In this document: piece after piece, positions 9,901 through 17,853 of the stretch
Numbering within the stretch: position 1 is the stretch's first letter
Layout of the letters: the number at the start of each line of letters is the position of its first letter
From: Chitinophagales bacterium
GTDB lineage: Bacteria; Bacteroidota; Bacteroidia; Chitinophagales; Chitinophagaceae
DNA: 57,845 bases
NCBI GenBank assembly: GCA_015654595.1
Contig: JAATGQ010000250.1
Location: 1-57,845, forward strand
Direction: 5' to 3'
Position numbers and translations under genes: made by a program
Notes under the pieces: generated by a model
The model's input: the letters and a program-made list of their open reading frames with translations, nothing else
Databases searched by the model: none
Told to the model about the DNA's origin: nothing

Positions 9901-10313
9901 TAGAAGTTGCGTTCCTTCGATCCCCTTGGCGCCATTCGCGCCTTCTGAAACCAGGGATGCTGATCCGATGTATGATTGATGACGAGCTCGGTGATCACTT
10001 TCAGATTACGCCGATGCGCTTCCTTTAAAAAATGTTTGAACTGTGTGATATCGCCGTAAGCGGGGTTAATCGAATAATAATCCGAGATATCGTATCCATC
10101 ATCTTTCAACGGCGAAGGATAGAAGGGCAGCAGCCAGATGGCGGTCACGCCAAGATCCTGCAGGTAATCCAATTTTTGTAAGAGCCCTTGAAAATCGCCG
10201 ATACCGTCTGCATCGCCGTCACAAAATGCTTTTATATGCAATTCATATATGACCGCATCCTTATACCAATGAAGGTTGTCGTCTAATAGAGGTGTTGTAC
10301 TGGTGTCTGCCAT
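6960..10313 (-). CDS. treS: Trehalose synthase-maltokinase fusion (TreS-Mak)
   Basis: A 1,117-residue cytosolic protein. The N-terminal GH13 part (about 1-550) interconverts maltose and trehalose. It begins HWYKDAVIYELHIKAF and carries the catalytic set DGFRLDAVP (nucleophile Asp near 212), FLAEANMW (acid/base Glu near 253) and FLRNHDE (Asp near 321). The C-terminal part (about 580-1100) has a maltokinase fold that would make maltose-1-phosphate: HGNLHLGQ near 962, INDYSGDP, and SERRLRRSPFVDLASM. The expected catalytic Asp of HGD is Asn here, and the Glu of the DFEGEP-type motif is Ser, so kinase activity is doubtful. I chose the ATG at 10313 over an upstream TTG. No glgE, glgB or other trehalose gene is in the window. 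Confidence 0.93.
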   Translation of the reverse strand: MADTSTTPLLDDNLHWYKDAVIYELHIKAFCDGDADGIGDFQGLLQKLDYLQDLGVTAIWLLPFYPSPLKDDGYDISDYYSINPAYGDITQFKHFLKEAHRRNLKVITELVINHTSDQHPWFQKARMAPRGSKERNFYVWTDNPEQYKDVRIIFQDFETSNWTWDPVAEQYYWHRFFHHQPDLNYDSPDVQQEVFRIIDYWCKMGVDGFRLDAVPYLYEREGTNGENLPETHAFLKLLRSHVDQHYPGTVFLAEANMWPEESASYFGNGDECHMNYHFPVMPRMFMALQMEDRYPITDIFDQTPDIPLTCQWAIFLRNHDELTLEMVTDEERDYMYKVYARDPKAKINLGIRHRLAPLLDNSRQKIELLNSLLFALPGTPVIYYGDEIGMGDNFYLGDRDGVRTPMQWSPDRNAGFSAANPQRLYLPLILDPEYHYESVNVETQHGNTSSLLWYMKRLIAVRKKFKTFGRGNMKFVNVENPKVLAFTRTYEDETLLIVVNLSKFSQAAEVELSAYKGYVPVDVFSKNRFPIIREDGLYFFTMSPYSYEWFVLEKAHPEMDEDKPLPLLMVRQLEGLAEGNGLRQLESVILPRYLVRAKWFIPKERNTYQISIADSLKFPTNENPVYWMLLEIVGDDGVPGLYQLPITLISSDAAKKLSEIFPEALIAQVKSEEGEGVLVDAFYTTSWQLELLHRMAGKNGHSATAKVEFEATPKVRKHLQQATDITPKIHTSDLYNTSVTFDNVFFLKLYRKIDRSINPDEEVTKLLSVDGRFPHLPAFIGTIDWKDKKGRIVLGLLQELIENHGDGYGYFSERITNYIERILAGEKKGPLLQERLGTLAEPLAFEELSPALQELLGAPAAEEARLIGVRTAEMHLALASLTSLKDFKPEAFSLHYQRSLFASMQSLVRETYQNLARNKTRLPADLQERIDRIIAYRPELLATLRKIYAVKLDALKIRVHGNLHLGQILLTGKDLAINDYSGDPSLSISERRLRRSPFVDLASMVLSIHEVAFDGFMHSPQLHEEDVARLLPMAALWAHYVSGFFIRAYKDKAKGSGLVPTRPEDFETMLQYFLVQRAITVFNAWMRRDPRRLIIPQTVLRSVLRTEPEPAAAVTAG

Positions 10314-10372
10314 ACACCAGTTTTGCAATTTACATGCCCTCTGGGATCCGCTGGATAAACGGTTCCCTCCCA

Positions 10373-10418
10373 GGTTAAATACTTAACCCACAGGTTCTTG
10401 AGTCAGACCCCAGGGTCT
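10373..10418. promoter_or_regulatory. Two short inverted repeats in the divergent treS/sensor-kinase intergenic region
   Basis: GGTTAA-atac-TTAACC lies at 10373-10388 and AGACCC-ca-GGGTCT at 10405-10418, inside the 169-bp gap between the two divergent genes. Neither is followed by a T-run, so they look more like operator half-sites than terminators. No clear promoter elements were seen, apart from a poor TATTTTTA shortly before the kinase ATG. Confidence 0.3.
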
Positions 10419-10482
10419 AATTGATAATTTTTACGTATTTATACGGGGTTTCCCTTCAAGATTTTGTCATATTTTTATCGGG

Positions 10483-12441
10483 ATGTCGCTAAAAATCCCC
10501 CTAATTAAGCCATTAACCCTGGGAGTATTGGCCTGTCTGTTATTTTGCATTGGTCTGGCAGCACCCAGCTTCACTGCGCCGACGCTTAACGGCCAGCGGA
10601 TCGATCTGCAGCCTTACTGGGTTGCTGTGGAAGATCCTACCGGCATCCTTTCCCCATCCGACTGGTATAACCATTCCGGCATCTTCGTGCCGCTGGATTC
10701 AATGAAACAGGGAAGCCCAACCAGTTATTACTGGCTAAGAGCGACTATCCATGTAGCCAATGGGATAGCGAATGCCGACCAGGTCCTTTCTTTCCACCAT
10801 CTTACCTACGTGGACGCCTATCTGTTCCAGGACAGCCTGCAGATCCTGCACAAACAGGCCGGTCAATTCCGGGAAAACAGCGCTATTACAGAAGGAGACG
10901 GGCGGCTATACACGATCCTTCCGATGAAGGCGGGGGGGACCTATACACTGCTGCTGCGTGTTCATCATACCAAACACTTCAAGCCAAATTTCGATTTTGT
11001 GCTGGAATCCAGGCGAAGCTTTTTCCGGCAGATGCATACCCGGATCGCCGTCGACTCGGCGCTCCAGGGCGGTGCAGCCTTCTTTTTGATCTACACCCTG
11101 CTATCCTGGATCGTCAGCGGCTATAAGCCTTATCGGGGGCTAGCGATATTTATCGCCGGTATAGGCCTCTATGTCTGCTCTATGGGGGGTTATCTCCTCG
11201 AATGGTTCTTCTCCGAAAACCCTGCTACCGGCTGGCTGTTGAATATGCACTTTCTGAACCTGGGGCTTTTCGGGCTTTATCTGCTGGTCCTTGACTTCTG
11301 GCAGCTGAAGACAAAGCATCCGCAGGTCTACCATTATGGGAGATGGATACCCGCTTTTCTCGCGGCTTCGTCTGTTTCGGCATTCCTGATCGACTTTACT
11401 ACCGGTAACTACAAGCTCGCCAGCCAGCTCACGCTCTGGGAGCATCCGATCATGCAGTTCTTTATCCTGTTCACACTGATAAAATGCTGGCCCCGCCTGA
11501 GCCATGCACAGCGCTACCTTGCTTATGGGATCATGCTGCTGGGCGCGATGGGGCTTACTATCACGATCAGCACTACCTTTCTCCACGAAAGAGTACTGCC
11601 AACGATCGTCTTGTTGAGCGATGCGATAATCATGGTCATCTTCCTGCTGTTCTCGACAGGAATAAAAGAAGAAATGCGGCGCAACGAAGCGGAGAAACAA
11701 ATTGCGCTCCGGGAACTGAACAGCCTCCAGCAACACCAGAACACCCTGCTGGAGCAAAAAGTAAGAGAAAGAACAGAAGAGCTTAGCATCGCCAACCGCC
11801 GTCTGCAAAAGCAAAAGCACATCCTCACCGAAAGACATGCCAAGATCGAGACCCTGATGGGCGAACTCAATCATCGCGTAAAAAATAACCTGCAGCTGCT
11901 GTACGGCCTGCTTAGCCTGCAGCTGCCCATCGTAAAGGACGGCGTCTCGCGCGATATCCTGAAAGGCAATATCGGCAAGATCCGGGCAATGATGCTGGTC
12001 AACCAAAAGCTGCTTCACTTCGAGCAGGGGACCGGGGTATGCCTGGGAGATTTTGTCTCCGAACTGGCTGCGCACCTGCAAAAGATTTACGATACCCGGG
12101 AAAAAACCCGAATTTTGCAGGACATCCCCTCAGGCATCGAGTTGAGCAATAAACACACCCTTTCCTTTGGGCTGATCCTGTCGGAGCTGCTAACCAACAC
12201 TTTTAAACACGCTTTTCACGACCATCCGAACCCCTGTATATACGTAAAGGCTATCCCGGTCAACGACCGAACGCTGCAATTCGACTATACAGACAATGGC
12301 GTAGGTATATCCGGCGAGGAATCCGGTGAGAAATTTACCATGGGTATCCCCCTGGTGAAAGATCTCACACGACAAATGAACGGGCGTATGACCATCGCCA
12401 AAGAAAACGGCTTAAGCTATTCCTTTACCATTCCCGTTTGA
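10483..12441 (+). CDS. Membrane sensor histidine kinase, 7TMR-DISM type with HisKA_2 core
   Basis: A 652-residue membrane kinase. A signal sequence (about 1-30) precedes a periplasmic 7TMR-DISMED2-like domain (about 35-165, with YYWLRATIHV), seven predicted membrane helices (about 195-395), a coiled coil (about 395-450) and a HisKA_2 dimerisation domain. That domain has the motif GELNHRVKNNLQLL, with phosphoacceptor His464. A HATPase_c domain follows, with the N-box LSELLTNTFKHAF and the G-box DNGVGISG. These proteins sense small ligands, often carbohydrates, through the DISMED domain; the ligand is not predictable here. The response regulator starts 4 nt after the stop, so the two form a two-component operon. 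The gene is divergent from treS, so regulation of treS is possible but unproven. Confidence 0.92.
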   Translation: MSLKIPLIKPLTLGVLACLLFCIGLAAPSFTAPTLNGQRIDLQPYWVAVEDPTGILSPSDWYNHSGIFVPLDSMKQGSPTSYYWLRATIHVANGIANADQVLSFHHLTYVDAYLFQDSLQILHKQAGQFRENSAITEGDGRLYTILPMKAGGTYTLLLRVHHTKHFKPNFDFVLESRRSFFRQMHTRIAVDSALQGGAAFFLIYTLLSWIVSGYKPYRGLAIFIAGIGLYVCSMGGYLLEWFFSENPATGWLLNMHFLNLGLFGLYLLVLDFWQLKTKHPQVYHYGRWIPAFLAASSVSAFLIDFTTGNYKLASQLTLWEHPIMQFFILFTLIKCWPRLSHAQRYLAYGIMLLGAMGLTITISTTFLHERVLPTIVLLSDAIIMVIFLLFSTGIKEEMRRNEAEKQIALRELNSLQQHQNTLLEQKVRERTEELSIANRRLQKQKHILTERHAKIETLMGELNHRVKNNLQLLYGLLSLQLPIVKDGVSRDILKGNIGKIRAMMLVNQKLLHFEQGTGVCLGDFVSELAAHLQKIYDTREKTRILQDIPSGIELSNKHTLSFGLILSELLTNTFKHAFHDHPNPCIYVKAIPVNDRTLQFDYTDNGVGISGEESGEKFTMGIPLVKDLTRQMNGRMTIAKENGLSYSFTIPV

Positions 12442-12445
12442 GTAT

Positions 12446-13048
12446 ATGATCAGAATATTGATTGTTGAAGATGAAATCATCATCGCCCGTTTTATCGAAC
12501 GTCAGCTACTGACCAATTTCTCCTGTGAAGTTCGGATAGCCGTTACTGTCACGGAAGCCAAAGCCGCTATGGCAGAGATGCTGCCCCACCTGCTGCTTTG
12601 TGATATCCACCTGCAGGACGACGTCACCGGCATTGACCTGGTGGCCAGCTTCAGAAGCCGTTACGCTTTTGAAGTGATCTTTATTACTTCCTACCAGGCC
12701 CGGAATATTATCGAACAGGCCGCCGCCACAGCCCCGGCCAACTACATCATAAAACCTATCGACGAAGCCCAGCTCTTTGCCGGCATCCAACTCGTCGTCA
12801 GCCGGATACTCGCCGGCGCCAATACAGGAAAAGCCTTTTTGCAGCCCGATACCTTATTCAGCAATACCGAATTGCTGGTGCTCAGACTCGTCAGAGAAAG
12901 AAAAACGACCCAGGAGATTGCCGATGCGCTCCACCTGAGTCGTTATACGGTAAAAAATCACCGCCACACTATCTGCCGTAAGCTACAGCTTCGTGACGAG
13001 AACAACGCCCTGCTAAAATGGGTCGTTGAACACGGCGCGCTTATTTAA
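12446..13048 (+). CDS. Response regulator, REC plus LuxR-type HTH
   Basis: A 200-residue cytosolic regulator. The receiver domain (about 1-120) has the acidic pocket VEDE at residues 7-10, phosphoacceptor Asp53 in LLLCDIHL, the Thr/Ser switch in FITS and the conserved Lys in IIKPI. The C-terminal half (about 137-197) is a LuxR/GerE helix-turn-helix (TELLVLRLVRERKTTQEIADAL, then LSRYTVKNHRHTICRKL). It is the obvious partner of the kinase 4 nt upstream. Its last 8 nt overlap the end of the convergent dienelactone hydrolase-like gene. Targets are unknown; nearby candidates are the divergent treS and the gene itself. Confidence 0.93.
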   Translation: MIRILIVEDEIIIARFIERQLLTNFSCEVRIAVTVTEAKAAMAEMLPHLLLCDIHLQDDVTGIDLVASFRSRYAFEVIFITSYQARNIIEQAAATAPANYIIKPIDEAQLFAGIQLVVSRILAGANTGKAFLQPDTLFSNTELLVLRLVRERKTTQEIADALHLSRYTVKNHRHTICRKLQLRDENNALLKWVVEHGALI

Positions 13049-13895
13049 ACAGATTTGCAAAAAATTCTTTCATCGCCTGCCAGGAAGCCGTATCGGCCTT
13101 GGCATTATAGGCGATCGGCATGTTGAACTTCTTTCCGTTCTCCGTAGAGGCTGGATTCGTAAAGGCATGGGTGGCGCCATCGTAGCCGATGAACTTGTAA
13201 TCAGCACCGATCGAATCCATCTGTTTGCGGAAGGTTGCTACATCCTGCGCAGAGACAAACTTATCGTCATTGCCATGACAGATCAGCATCTTTGTGCGGA
13301 GCAGGCCTTTCTTTGCCGGGGTTCCCAACAGGCTGCCGTGAAAGCTGACGATGCCCTTCAGATCGTCGCCCAGACGAGCCGTATTGATCAATACGCCGCC
13401 CCCAAAGCAATACCCGATGGCGCCGATATTGGCGGAATCGACATTGTTATAAGACCGGAGTCTGGCGATAGCCGCATCGATACGTGCCTTGCCCTTTTGG
13501 GGGTTGGCATAAAAGGGAGCGGAATAAGCCTTCGCGCTGTCTGGAGTTGTCGCCACTTTTCCATCGCCATAGATATCAAGCGCCATTGCGACATAACCCA
13601 ATTTCGCCAGCTGACGGGCCCTCGCCTTCGGGTAGTCGTTCAACCCCCACCATTCGGGAAGAACCAATACCGCAGGACGTTTGCCTTTGACGGAATCGTC
13701 ATAGACGACAAATGCCTGTAAGGAGGCGGAATCTGCATTAAAAGAAATGGTCTCTTCTTTTAGCGAACCAGCGGCTGTATCGGCAGCGGGAGCTGTTGCC
13801 GCAGCTTCTTTGGTTGGCTGATTGCTACAGGCGGAAAAGATCGATGCCATCAAAAAACTGCCGATGGCCATCTTGGGAAATGTGATCCTCATCAT
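13041..13895 (-). CDS. Dienelactone hydrolase family lipoprotein
   Basis: A 284-residue alpha/beta-hydrolase. The leader MMRITFPKMAIGSFLMASIFSAC ends in a lipobox, so it should be a periplasmic lipoprotein, followed by an Ala/Thr-rich linker. The hydrolase has the nucleophile elbow GYCFGG (Cys as in dienelactone hydrolase), the oxyanion/strand motif LPEWWGLN, an Asp in GNDDKFV and the catalytic His in GATHAFTNP. The family cleaves lactones and esters; the substrate here is unknown. I placed the start at tandem ATGs (13895/13892), because the longer frame needs a TTG and would bury the signal peptide. It lies 26 nt downstream of the FUSC-like gene and may be co-transcribed with it. Confidence 0.85.
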   Translation of the reverse strand: MMRITFPKMAIGSFLMASIFSACSNQPTKEAAATAPAADTAAGSLKEETISFNADSASLQAFVVYDDSVKGKRPAVLVLPEWWGLNDYPKARARQLAKLGYVAMALDIYGDGKVATTPDSAKAYSAPFYANPQKGKARIDAAIARLRSYNNVDSANIGAIGYCFGGGVLINTARLGDDLKGIVSFHGSLLGTPAKKGLLRTKMLICHGNDDKFVSAQDVATFRKQMDSIGADYKFIGYDGATHAFTNPASTENGKKFNMPIAYNAKADTASWQAMKEFFANLFK

Positions 13896-13921
13896 GTGTA
13901 TAGTATTTAAATTAAAGATAT

Positions 13922-14440
13922 TCAAACGGCGGCATCCGGCGGCGGCCTCATCTTATCCCTTGTCAACACACGGGCGAAAAGGTTGAACAGCAGTGAGACC
14001 AGCAAGGCTGCCAGACAACCGGCAATCACGCAAACCACGCGCTCCAACGGTACATACCACTGCTTTACTTCCTGTTCGTTCAATAATATAATGACCAGCG
14101 CCGCAAGCGCACTCCTCAGCGTTTCTTCCTTTTTTACCGCGTACCCCAATGCCAGTACCAACATTACCCCAACCCCCATGGCGGCCGGCTGAGACAGATG
14201 CATCGGGAATAATACCAATCCCACTGCGCAGCCTAAAAGATTCGCGATCATCCGATCATAGGCCATCTTGTTGCTGTTGTCGGGCGCCAAGGCAATCACG
14301 ACCGAAACCAGGGCCCAATAAAAAGGATAATGCGGAAACCGTATATATAACCAATAACAGATGCCTACCCCTGTCAGGCACTTCAACAGATAGACAGAAT
14401 TCGGAATCAGTTTCTTGAACAAATAGTTGATCGAATGCAT
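13922..14440 (-). CDS. FUSC-like inner membrane protein (half-size aromatic-acid exporter type)
   Basis: A 172-residue protein that is almost entirely hydrophobic, with four to five predicted helices. The pattern (a helix ending WLYIRFPHYPFYWALVSVVIALAPDN, then YDRMIANLLGCAVGLVL, then RSALAALVIILL, then ERVVCVIAGCLAALLVSLL) matches the membrane half of the FUSC / aromatic-acid-exporter superfamily. The second helix block and the cytosolic domain of full-length members are missing, so it probably works as an oligomer or is a short family variant. I chose the ATG at 14440, which gives a conventional N-terminus (MHSINYLFKKL); a longer GTG start is less likely. Transported substrate unknown. Confidence 0.7.
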   Translation of the reverse strand: MHSINYLFKKLIPNSVYLLKCLTGVGICYWLYIRFPHYPFYWALVSVVIALAPDNSNKMAYDRMIANLLGCAVGLVLFPMHLSQPAAMGVGVMLVLALGYAVKKEETLRSALAALVIILLNEQEVKQWYVPLERVVCVIAGCLAALLVSLLFNLFARVLTRDKMRPPPDAAV

Positions 14441-14536
14441 GTATGCGTTATCCGGCAAAAATAACACAAATCCGCCAGCCGCGTATGCCGCGGCGGTTTC
14501 ACCGGCCGAACCGGCTGCTAACTCTACCGCTCGCGA

Positions 14537-15241
14537 CTACGACAATCCACCGTCTATCCCTATTACTTTTCCGGTCATATATTCATTCCCTACAACAAAA
14601 ACGATCGCATCTGCAATCTCCTCCGGCCGGGCCACCCTTGCCGCGGGGATGTCCGCCGTATACCGGGCAAAAGCCGCGGGCTTTTCCGACGCCGGCAGAA
14701 AATCCCACCAGGGCGTGTCTACCAGGCCCGGCGAGACGGCGTTAAAGCGCAGTCTCTTCATCTCCTTTGCCCAGACAGGTATCATCAATTCTAATGCACC
14801 GTTGACTGCGCCGATCCCCGAAGTACCCGGCATACGGGCAACAGAAGAAATGGCCGTGATCAGCGTCACGCTGCCGCCATCGTTCAAATAAGGCAGGGCA
14901 GCCTGTACGGTCTCTAACTGCGGAAAGAACTTCTCCGCAAACGCGTCTCTCAGCACGGACAGGGACAGATCTTTAAAAGCCCCCATTCCCTTTCCGCCGC
15001 TGATCGAAACCACCAGGTGATCGATCCTGCCCGCAGCCGAAAAGAATTGATCAAGCGCTGCCCTATCTGCGCTGTCCAGCACCGTCGCCTGCAGACCTTC
15101 GGCCGAAGCGGCATCGACCTTTTGCTTGTTGCGGCCCGTAACAATTACCTGGGCATCCTCTTTCTTAAACCGTAAAGCAGCGGCCAATCCTATGCCGGAG
15201 GTACCGCCGGCAATCACAATCTTTTTGTTTTGAAATATCAT
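14537..15241 (-). CDS. Short-chain dehydrogenase/reductase-like protein with altered active site
   Basis: A 234-residue Rossmann-fold protein. The N-terminal strand KIVIAGGTSGIGLAAALRF is the SDR nucleotide-binding motif, with VTGRN after strand 2 (NADP preference is possible). The DSADRA and LVVSISGGKGMG regions and the C-terminal NAVSPGLVDTPWW motif are also typical. The usual catalytic YxxxK is not present. Where Tyr and Lys are expected the sequence reads GIGAVNGALELM, so Tyr is Ile and Lys is Asn; the upstream SS pair in ITAISSVARM remains. It may bind cofactor without classical dehydrogenase chemistry, or belong to a divergent SDR group. The AraC-type gene directly upstream is the likely regulator. 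The ATG at 15241 is chosen over an upstream alternative start. Confidence 0.85.
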   Translation of the reverse strand: MIFQNKKIVIAGGTSGIGLAAALRFKKEDAQVIVTGRNKQKVDAASAEGLQATVLDSADRAALDQFFSAAGRIDHLVVSISGGKGMGAFKDLSLSVLRDAFAEKFFPQLETVQAALPYLNDGGSVTLITAISSVARMPGTSGIGAVNGALELMIPVWAKEMKRLRFNAVSPGLVDTPWWDFLPASEKPAAFARYTADIPAARVARPEEIADAIVFVVGNEYMTGKVIGIDGGLS

Positions 15242-15354
15242 GATGAGTGTACTTGATTTACACCACAAAGTTGATCAAATACGGCCCCCTGCTATGGACA
15301 GAATCCGGCATTGTATTGGCCGGATCATTCCCAAAGGGCCTTGCACCCTTCCTG

Positions 15355-16287
15355 TCATTCCTTATGCGCCACTCTGTTCCTGTAATATAATGGCGTCTCG
15401 CCTGTAGCGCCCTTAAAGAACCGGTTGAAAGAAGCCGGGTCGCTGAAGTCCAGCCTATAGCCTATCTCCGAGACCGAATTATCCGTATATCGTAATAAAG
15501 ATCTTGCTTCCTGTACAAGCATTGCCCGGATAGCGTCCGAAGCTGTCCTGCCAGTGGCCTCCTTTACGACCTTATTCAGATGATTCGGGCTCACGGAAAG
15601 CAATTCAGCGTACTCCGCCACCTGCCGCTTCGCCAGGTAATGCTTTGCCACCAGCCGCAAAAACCGCGATACGATAGCATGCCCCGCAGACGTCCCGCCG
15701 GCGCGATGAAGTTCCTGCCGTTCGTAACTCCTCTTCGCCTCGAGCAGGATCAGGTACAAATACATCTGCAAGGCCTTTCTTCTGCCGGAATGATCGCCCT
15801 TCAATTCCTGATCCATCTTTACCACCAGGTCTACGATCCGCTGAAGCTCTCCGGCAGAAAGCTGAAAGACCGGAAGCCCGTCCAGGAACGGAAACTCCTC
15901 CGCCATTTTTACCGAAGGCATCAACTCCTCCAGAAAATCCGGAGCAAAGAGCATATAATACCCAAAAGCGTCCACGCTGATATTGTTCTTGCAAAAGATC
16001 TGATCGGGAACAGTAAAACTGATCGTAAGCGGTCCATGCCGATAGTGTTCCAGCCCGATCCACATATCCAGACTGCCCTGTAAGGTTATGCTGATCCGAT
16101 AAAAAACCGACCGCAAAGGGCCTACGCTGCCCAGCAGCCCAACACTCGAGTATAATTCGAACCCTTCTACCCAGCGGGATTTATCCAGATCATTACATCC
16201 AAAGGACGAAACCGCCGTTTTCAAACGATGAATGGGCGTAAAGTCGCCAAGCGCATACCGCGGTATAACTGCATTTTTTGCTTTCAC
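15355..16287 (-). CDS. AraC-family transcriptional regulator
   Basis: A 310-residue DNA-binding regulator with an N-terminal ligand/cupin-like region and a C-terminal AraC HTH pair (about 215-305). The first helix-turn-helix is VAEYAELLSVSPNHLNKVVKEATG. The second contains SEIGYRLDFSDPASFNRFFKGATGETPLYYR, the canonical AraC signature. Translation probably starts at a GTG (16287), since no ATG gives a complete N-terminus; MKAKNAVIPRYALGDF is a normal family start. The SDR-like gene lies 113 nt downstream on the same strand and is the likely target. A 10-bp palindrome lies 15 nt upstream of the start. Confidence 0.9.
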   Translation of the reverse strand: MKAKNAVIPRYALGDFTPIHRLKTAVSSFGCNDLDKSRWVEGFELYSSVGLLGSVGPLRSVFYRISITLQGSLDMWIGLEHYRHGPLTISFTVPDQIFCKNNISVDAFGYYMLFAPDFLEELMPSVKMAEEFPFLDGLPVFQLSAGELQRIVDLVVKMDQELKGDHSGRRKALQMYLYLILLEAKRSYERQELHRAGGTSAGHAIVSRFLRLVAKHYLAKRQVAEYAELLSVSPNHLNKVVKEATGRTASDAIRAMLVQEARSLLRYTDNSVSEIGYRLDFSDPASFNRFFKGATGETPLYYRNRVAHKE

Positions 16288-16302
16288 GGTTCAATTTACT
16301 AT

Positions 16303-16312
16303 TTCTCGAGAA
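16303..16312. promoter_or_regulatory. Palindrome TTCTCGAGAA upstream of the AraC gene
   Basis: This is a perfect 10-bp palindrome with imperfectly matching CTAT/GATAG flanks, just before the AraC start codon. It could be an autoregulatory operator. The rest of the 205-bp divergent gap to the ECF gene shows no confident promoter. Confidence 0.25.
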
Positions 16313-16492
16313 GATAGAAAATTACCCCAACAAGTCAAATCTCCGTGATAACACCTATATTTACCTCCTGTTTTTCACCTAACTTAGTACGATACAATTC
16401 TGTAAGCCAACTTTTCGTTTTATCATCGAATGGCAAGAGTACTTAATATATTACAATCCCGGTTACAACCTGAGTGCTAGAACCCACTAACT

Positions 16493-17095
16493 ATGAGTGT
16501 CGCGGTAAAATATACAGATGCGGAACTGATAGCCGCAATAAAAGACGAGAGGCAGCTGAACAGCGCCATATTGTTCATTTATAAGAAATATGCAGAATCC
16601 ACCAGCGCCTTTATCATGAGTTACGGCGGAAGCCGGCAGGATGCTGAAGACGTTTTCCAGGATACTGTAGTTGCTTTCATTAATATCGTTACAAAGGGCA
16701 GTTACCGGATGGAAGCAAGCATCAAGACCTTCCTGGTCTCTGTAGCAAAGAATATCTGGTTCAACGAAGTGAAGAGAAGAGAACGTGCAGACTTCAGAGA
16801 GAAAGCGTATGAAGCGGGGCGTGAAGTAAAGGAACAGGATATCAGCCAGGTCATCAGCGAGATGGAACAAAAACGCGCACTTCGGGATCTCATCCATACG
16901 CTGGGAGAATCCTGTCGAAAAATACTACTGCTTTTTTATTACGAGAACCTGTCTATGAAAGAGATCCTTGGGCACCTGCCCTATGAGAATGAGCAGGTCG
17001 TCAGAAATAAAAAATATAAATGTCTGCAGCAATTGACCGGTATTATAAAATCCAGTCCGTCGATCGTTACGCAGATGAAGGAAATTGCAAAATAA
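16493..17095 (+). CDS. ECF-type RNA polymerase sigma factor
   Basis: A 200-residue sigma-70 family factor. Region 2 (about 25-100) contains GGSRQDAEDVFQDTVVAFINIV and FLVSVAKNIWFNEVKRRER. Region 4 (about 125-185) contains LGESCRKILLLFYYENLSMKEIL. No extra sensory domain is present. The next gene begins 5 nt after the stop and encodes a membrane protein with a short cytosolic N-terminus, the usual place for an anti-sigma factor. This is a different ECF from the one at 48631-49224, which is paired with FecR and SusCD. The convergent CHAT/lipoprotein operon is a plausible target regulon. Confidence 0.92.
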   Translation: MSVAVKYTDAELIAAIKDERQLNSAILFIYKKYAESTSAFIMSYGGSRQDAEDVFQDTVVAFINIVTKGSYRMEASIKTFLVSVAKNIWFNEVKRRERADFREKAYEAGREVKEQDISQVISEMEQKRALRDLIHTLGESCRKILLLFYYENLSMKEILGHLPYENEQVVRNKKYKCLQQLTGIIKSSPSIVTQMKEIAK

Positions 17096-17100
17096 AGCCT

Positions 17101-17853
17101 ATGTCACCAAACCAGGAAACTTCACTCATCGATCACTTCGATAACCATCTCAAGGGTATTGCTTCTCCCGAATTGGAACAGTTGCTTGCCCAAGACCCTG
17201 AGGCCGTCCAGGAATGGGCCCGGCTGCAGCTGGCTGTGGAAGGTATAAAAGAGCTGGGGCTTTACGAACAGGTGGGTGCGGTAAGAAGAACCTGGCAGCA
17301 GCAACAGGAAACCGCAACGCCATCGATCGTACGTCGTCTGTCACACGGCTATTTTCGGGCCGCTGCAGTAATAGCAATCGTAGCGTTCAGCGGAATCGCC
17401 GTTTACAAGTATACCACCACCAGTGCCGCTGGTGTCTATGCCGAAAATTATATTTCCTTTCAATCCGGCACGCAGCGCGGAACAGGGATGGCCGATGACG
17501 TTCGCCAGGCCTACCAGGAAAAGAACTGGGCCGGTGTTATAGAAGCGTTCAAGCACGCTGCCGTCCACAACAACGAAAACCTCTTCTTAACGGGAATGGC
17601 TAACCTGGAATTAAAGCGCTATGCAGAAGCAGCCGTTCTTTTTCAACAGGTAATCGACAACAATGCGAAGGCGCATGACACTTTGTTTGAAGAGGACGCA
17701 GAATACTATCTGGCAATGACACAACTTGCGGCTAATCATGCAAAAGAAGCCATGCCGCTGATCGACAGGATCAAAGCCGATCCACATCACGCTTACCACG
17801 ACCAGGTGAAGAAGATACCTTCCATCGATCTCTGGATCGCACGGCATAAATAA
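17101..17853 (+). CDS. Membrane TPR protein, putative anti-sigma factor
   Basis: A 250-residue single-pass membrane protein. The cytosolic N-terminus (about 1-80) has the pattern HFDNHLKGIASPELEQLLAQ...DPEAVQEW, which resembles the N-terminal helices of zinc-less anti-sigma factors in Bacteroidota. A transmembrane helix follows (about 84-101, RAAAVIAIVAFSGIAVYKY), then a periplasmic part with TPR-like helices (about 125-250: NNENLFLTGMANLELKRYAE, FEEDAEYYLAMTQLAANHAK). The ATG at 17101 follows the sigma stop by 5 nt, so the pair is an operon. The role as anti-sigma is inferred from context and topology. Its last 83 nt overlap, antisense, the 3' end of the CHAT gene. Confidence 0.78.
   Translation: MSPNQETSLIDHFDNHLKGIASPELEQLLAQDPEAVQEWARLQLAVEGIKELGLYEQVGAVRRTWQQQQETATPSIVRRLSHGYFRAAAVIAIVAFSGIAVYKYTTTSAAGVYAENYISFQSGTQRGTGMADDVRQAYQEKNWAGVIEAFKHAAVHNNENLFLTGMANLELKRYAEAAVLFQQVIDNNAKAHDTLFEEDAEYYLAMTQLAANHAKEAMPLIDRIKADPHHAYHDQVKKIPSIDLWIARHK

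Noticed and set aside
13895..13922. Dienelactone hydrolase and FUSC-like gene as one overlapping reading unit
   Set aside because: The overlap exists only with an unlikely TTG start. With the ATG start the genes are separated by 26 nt.
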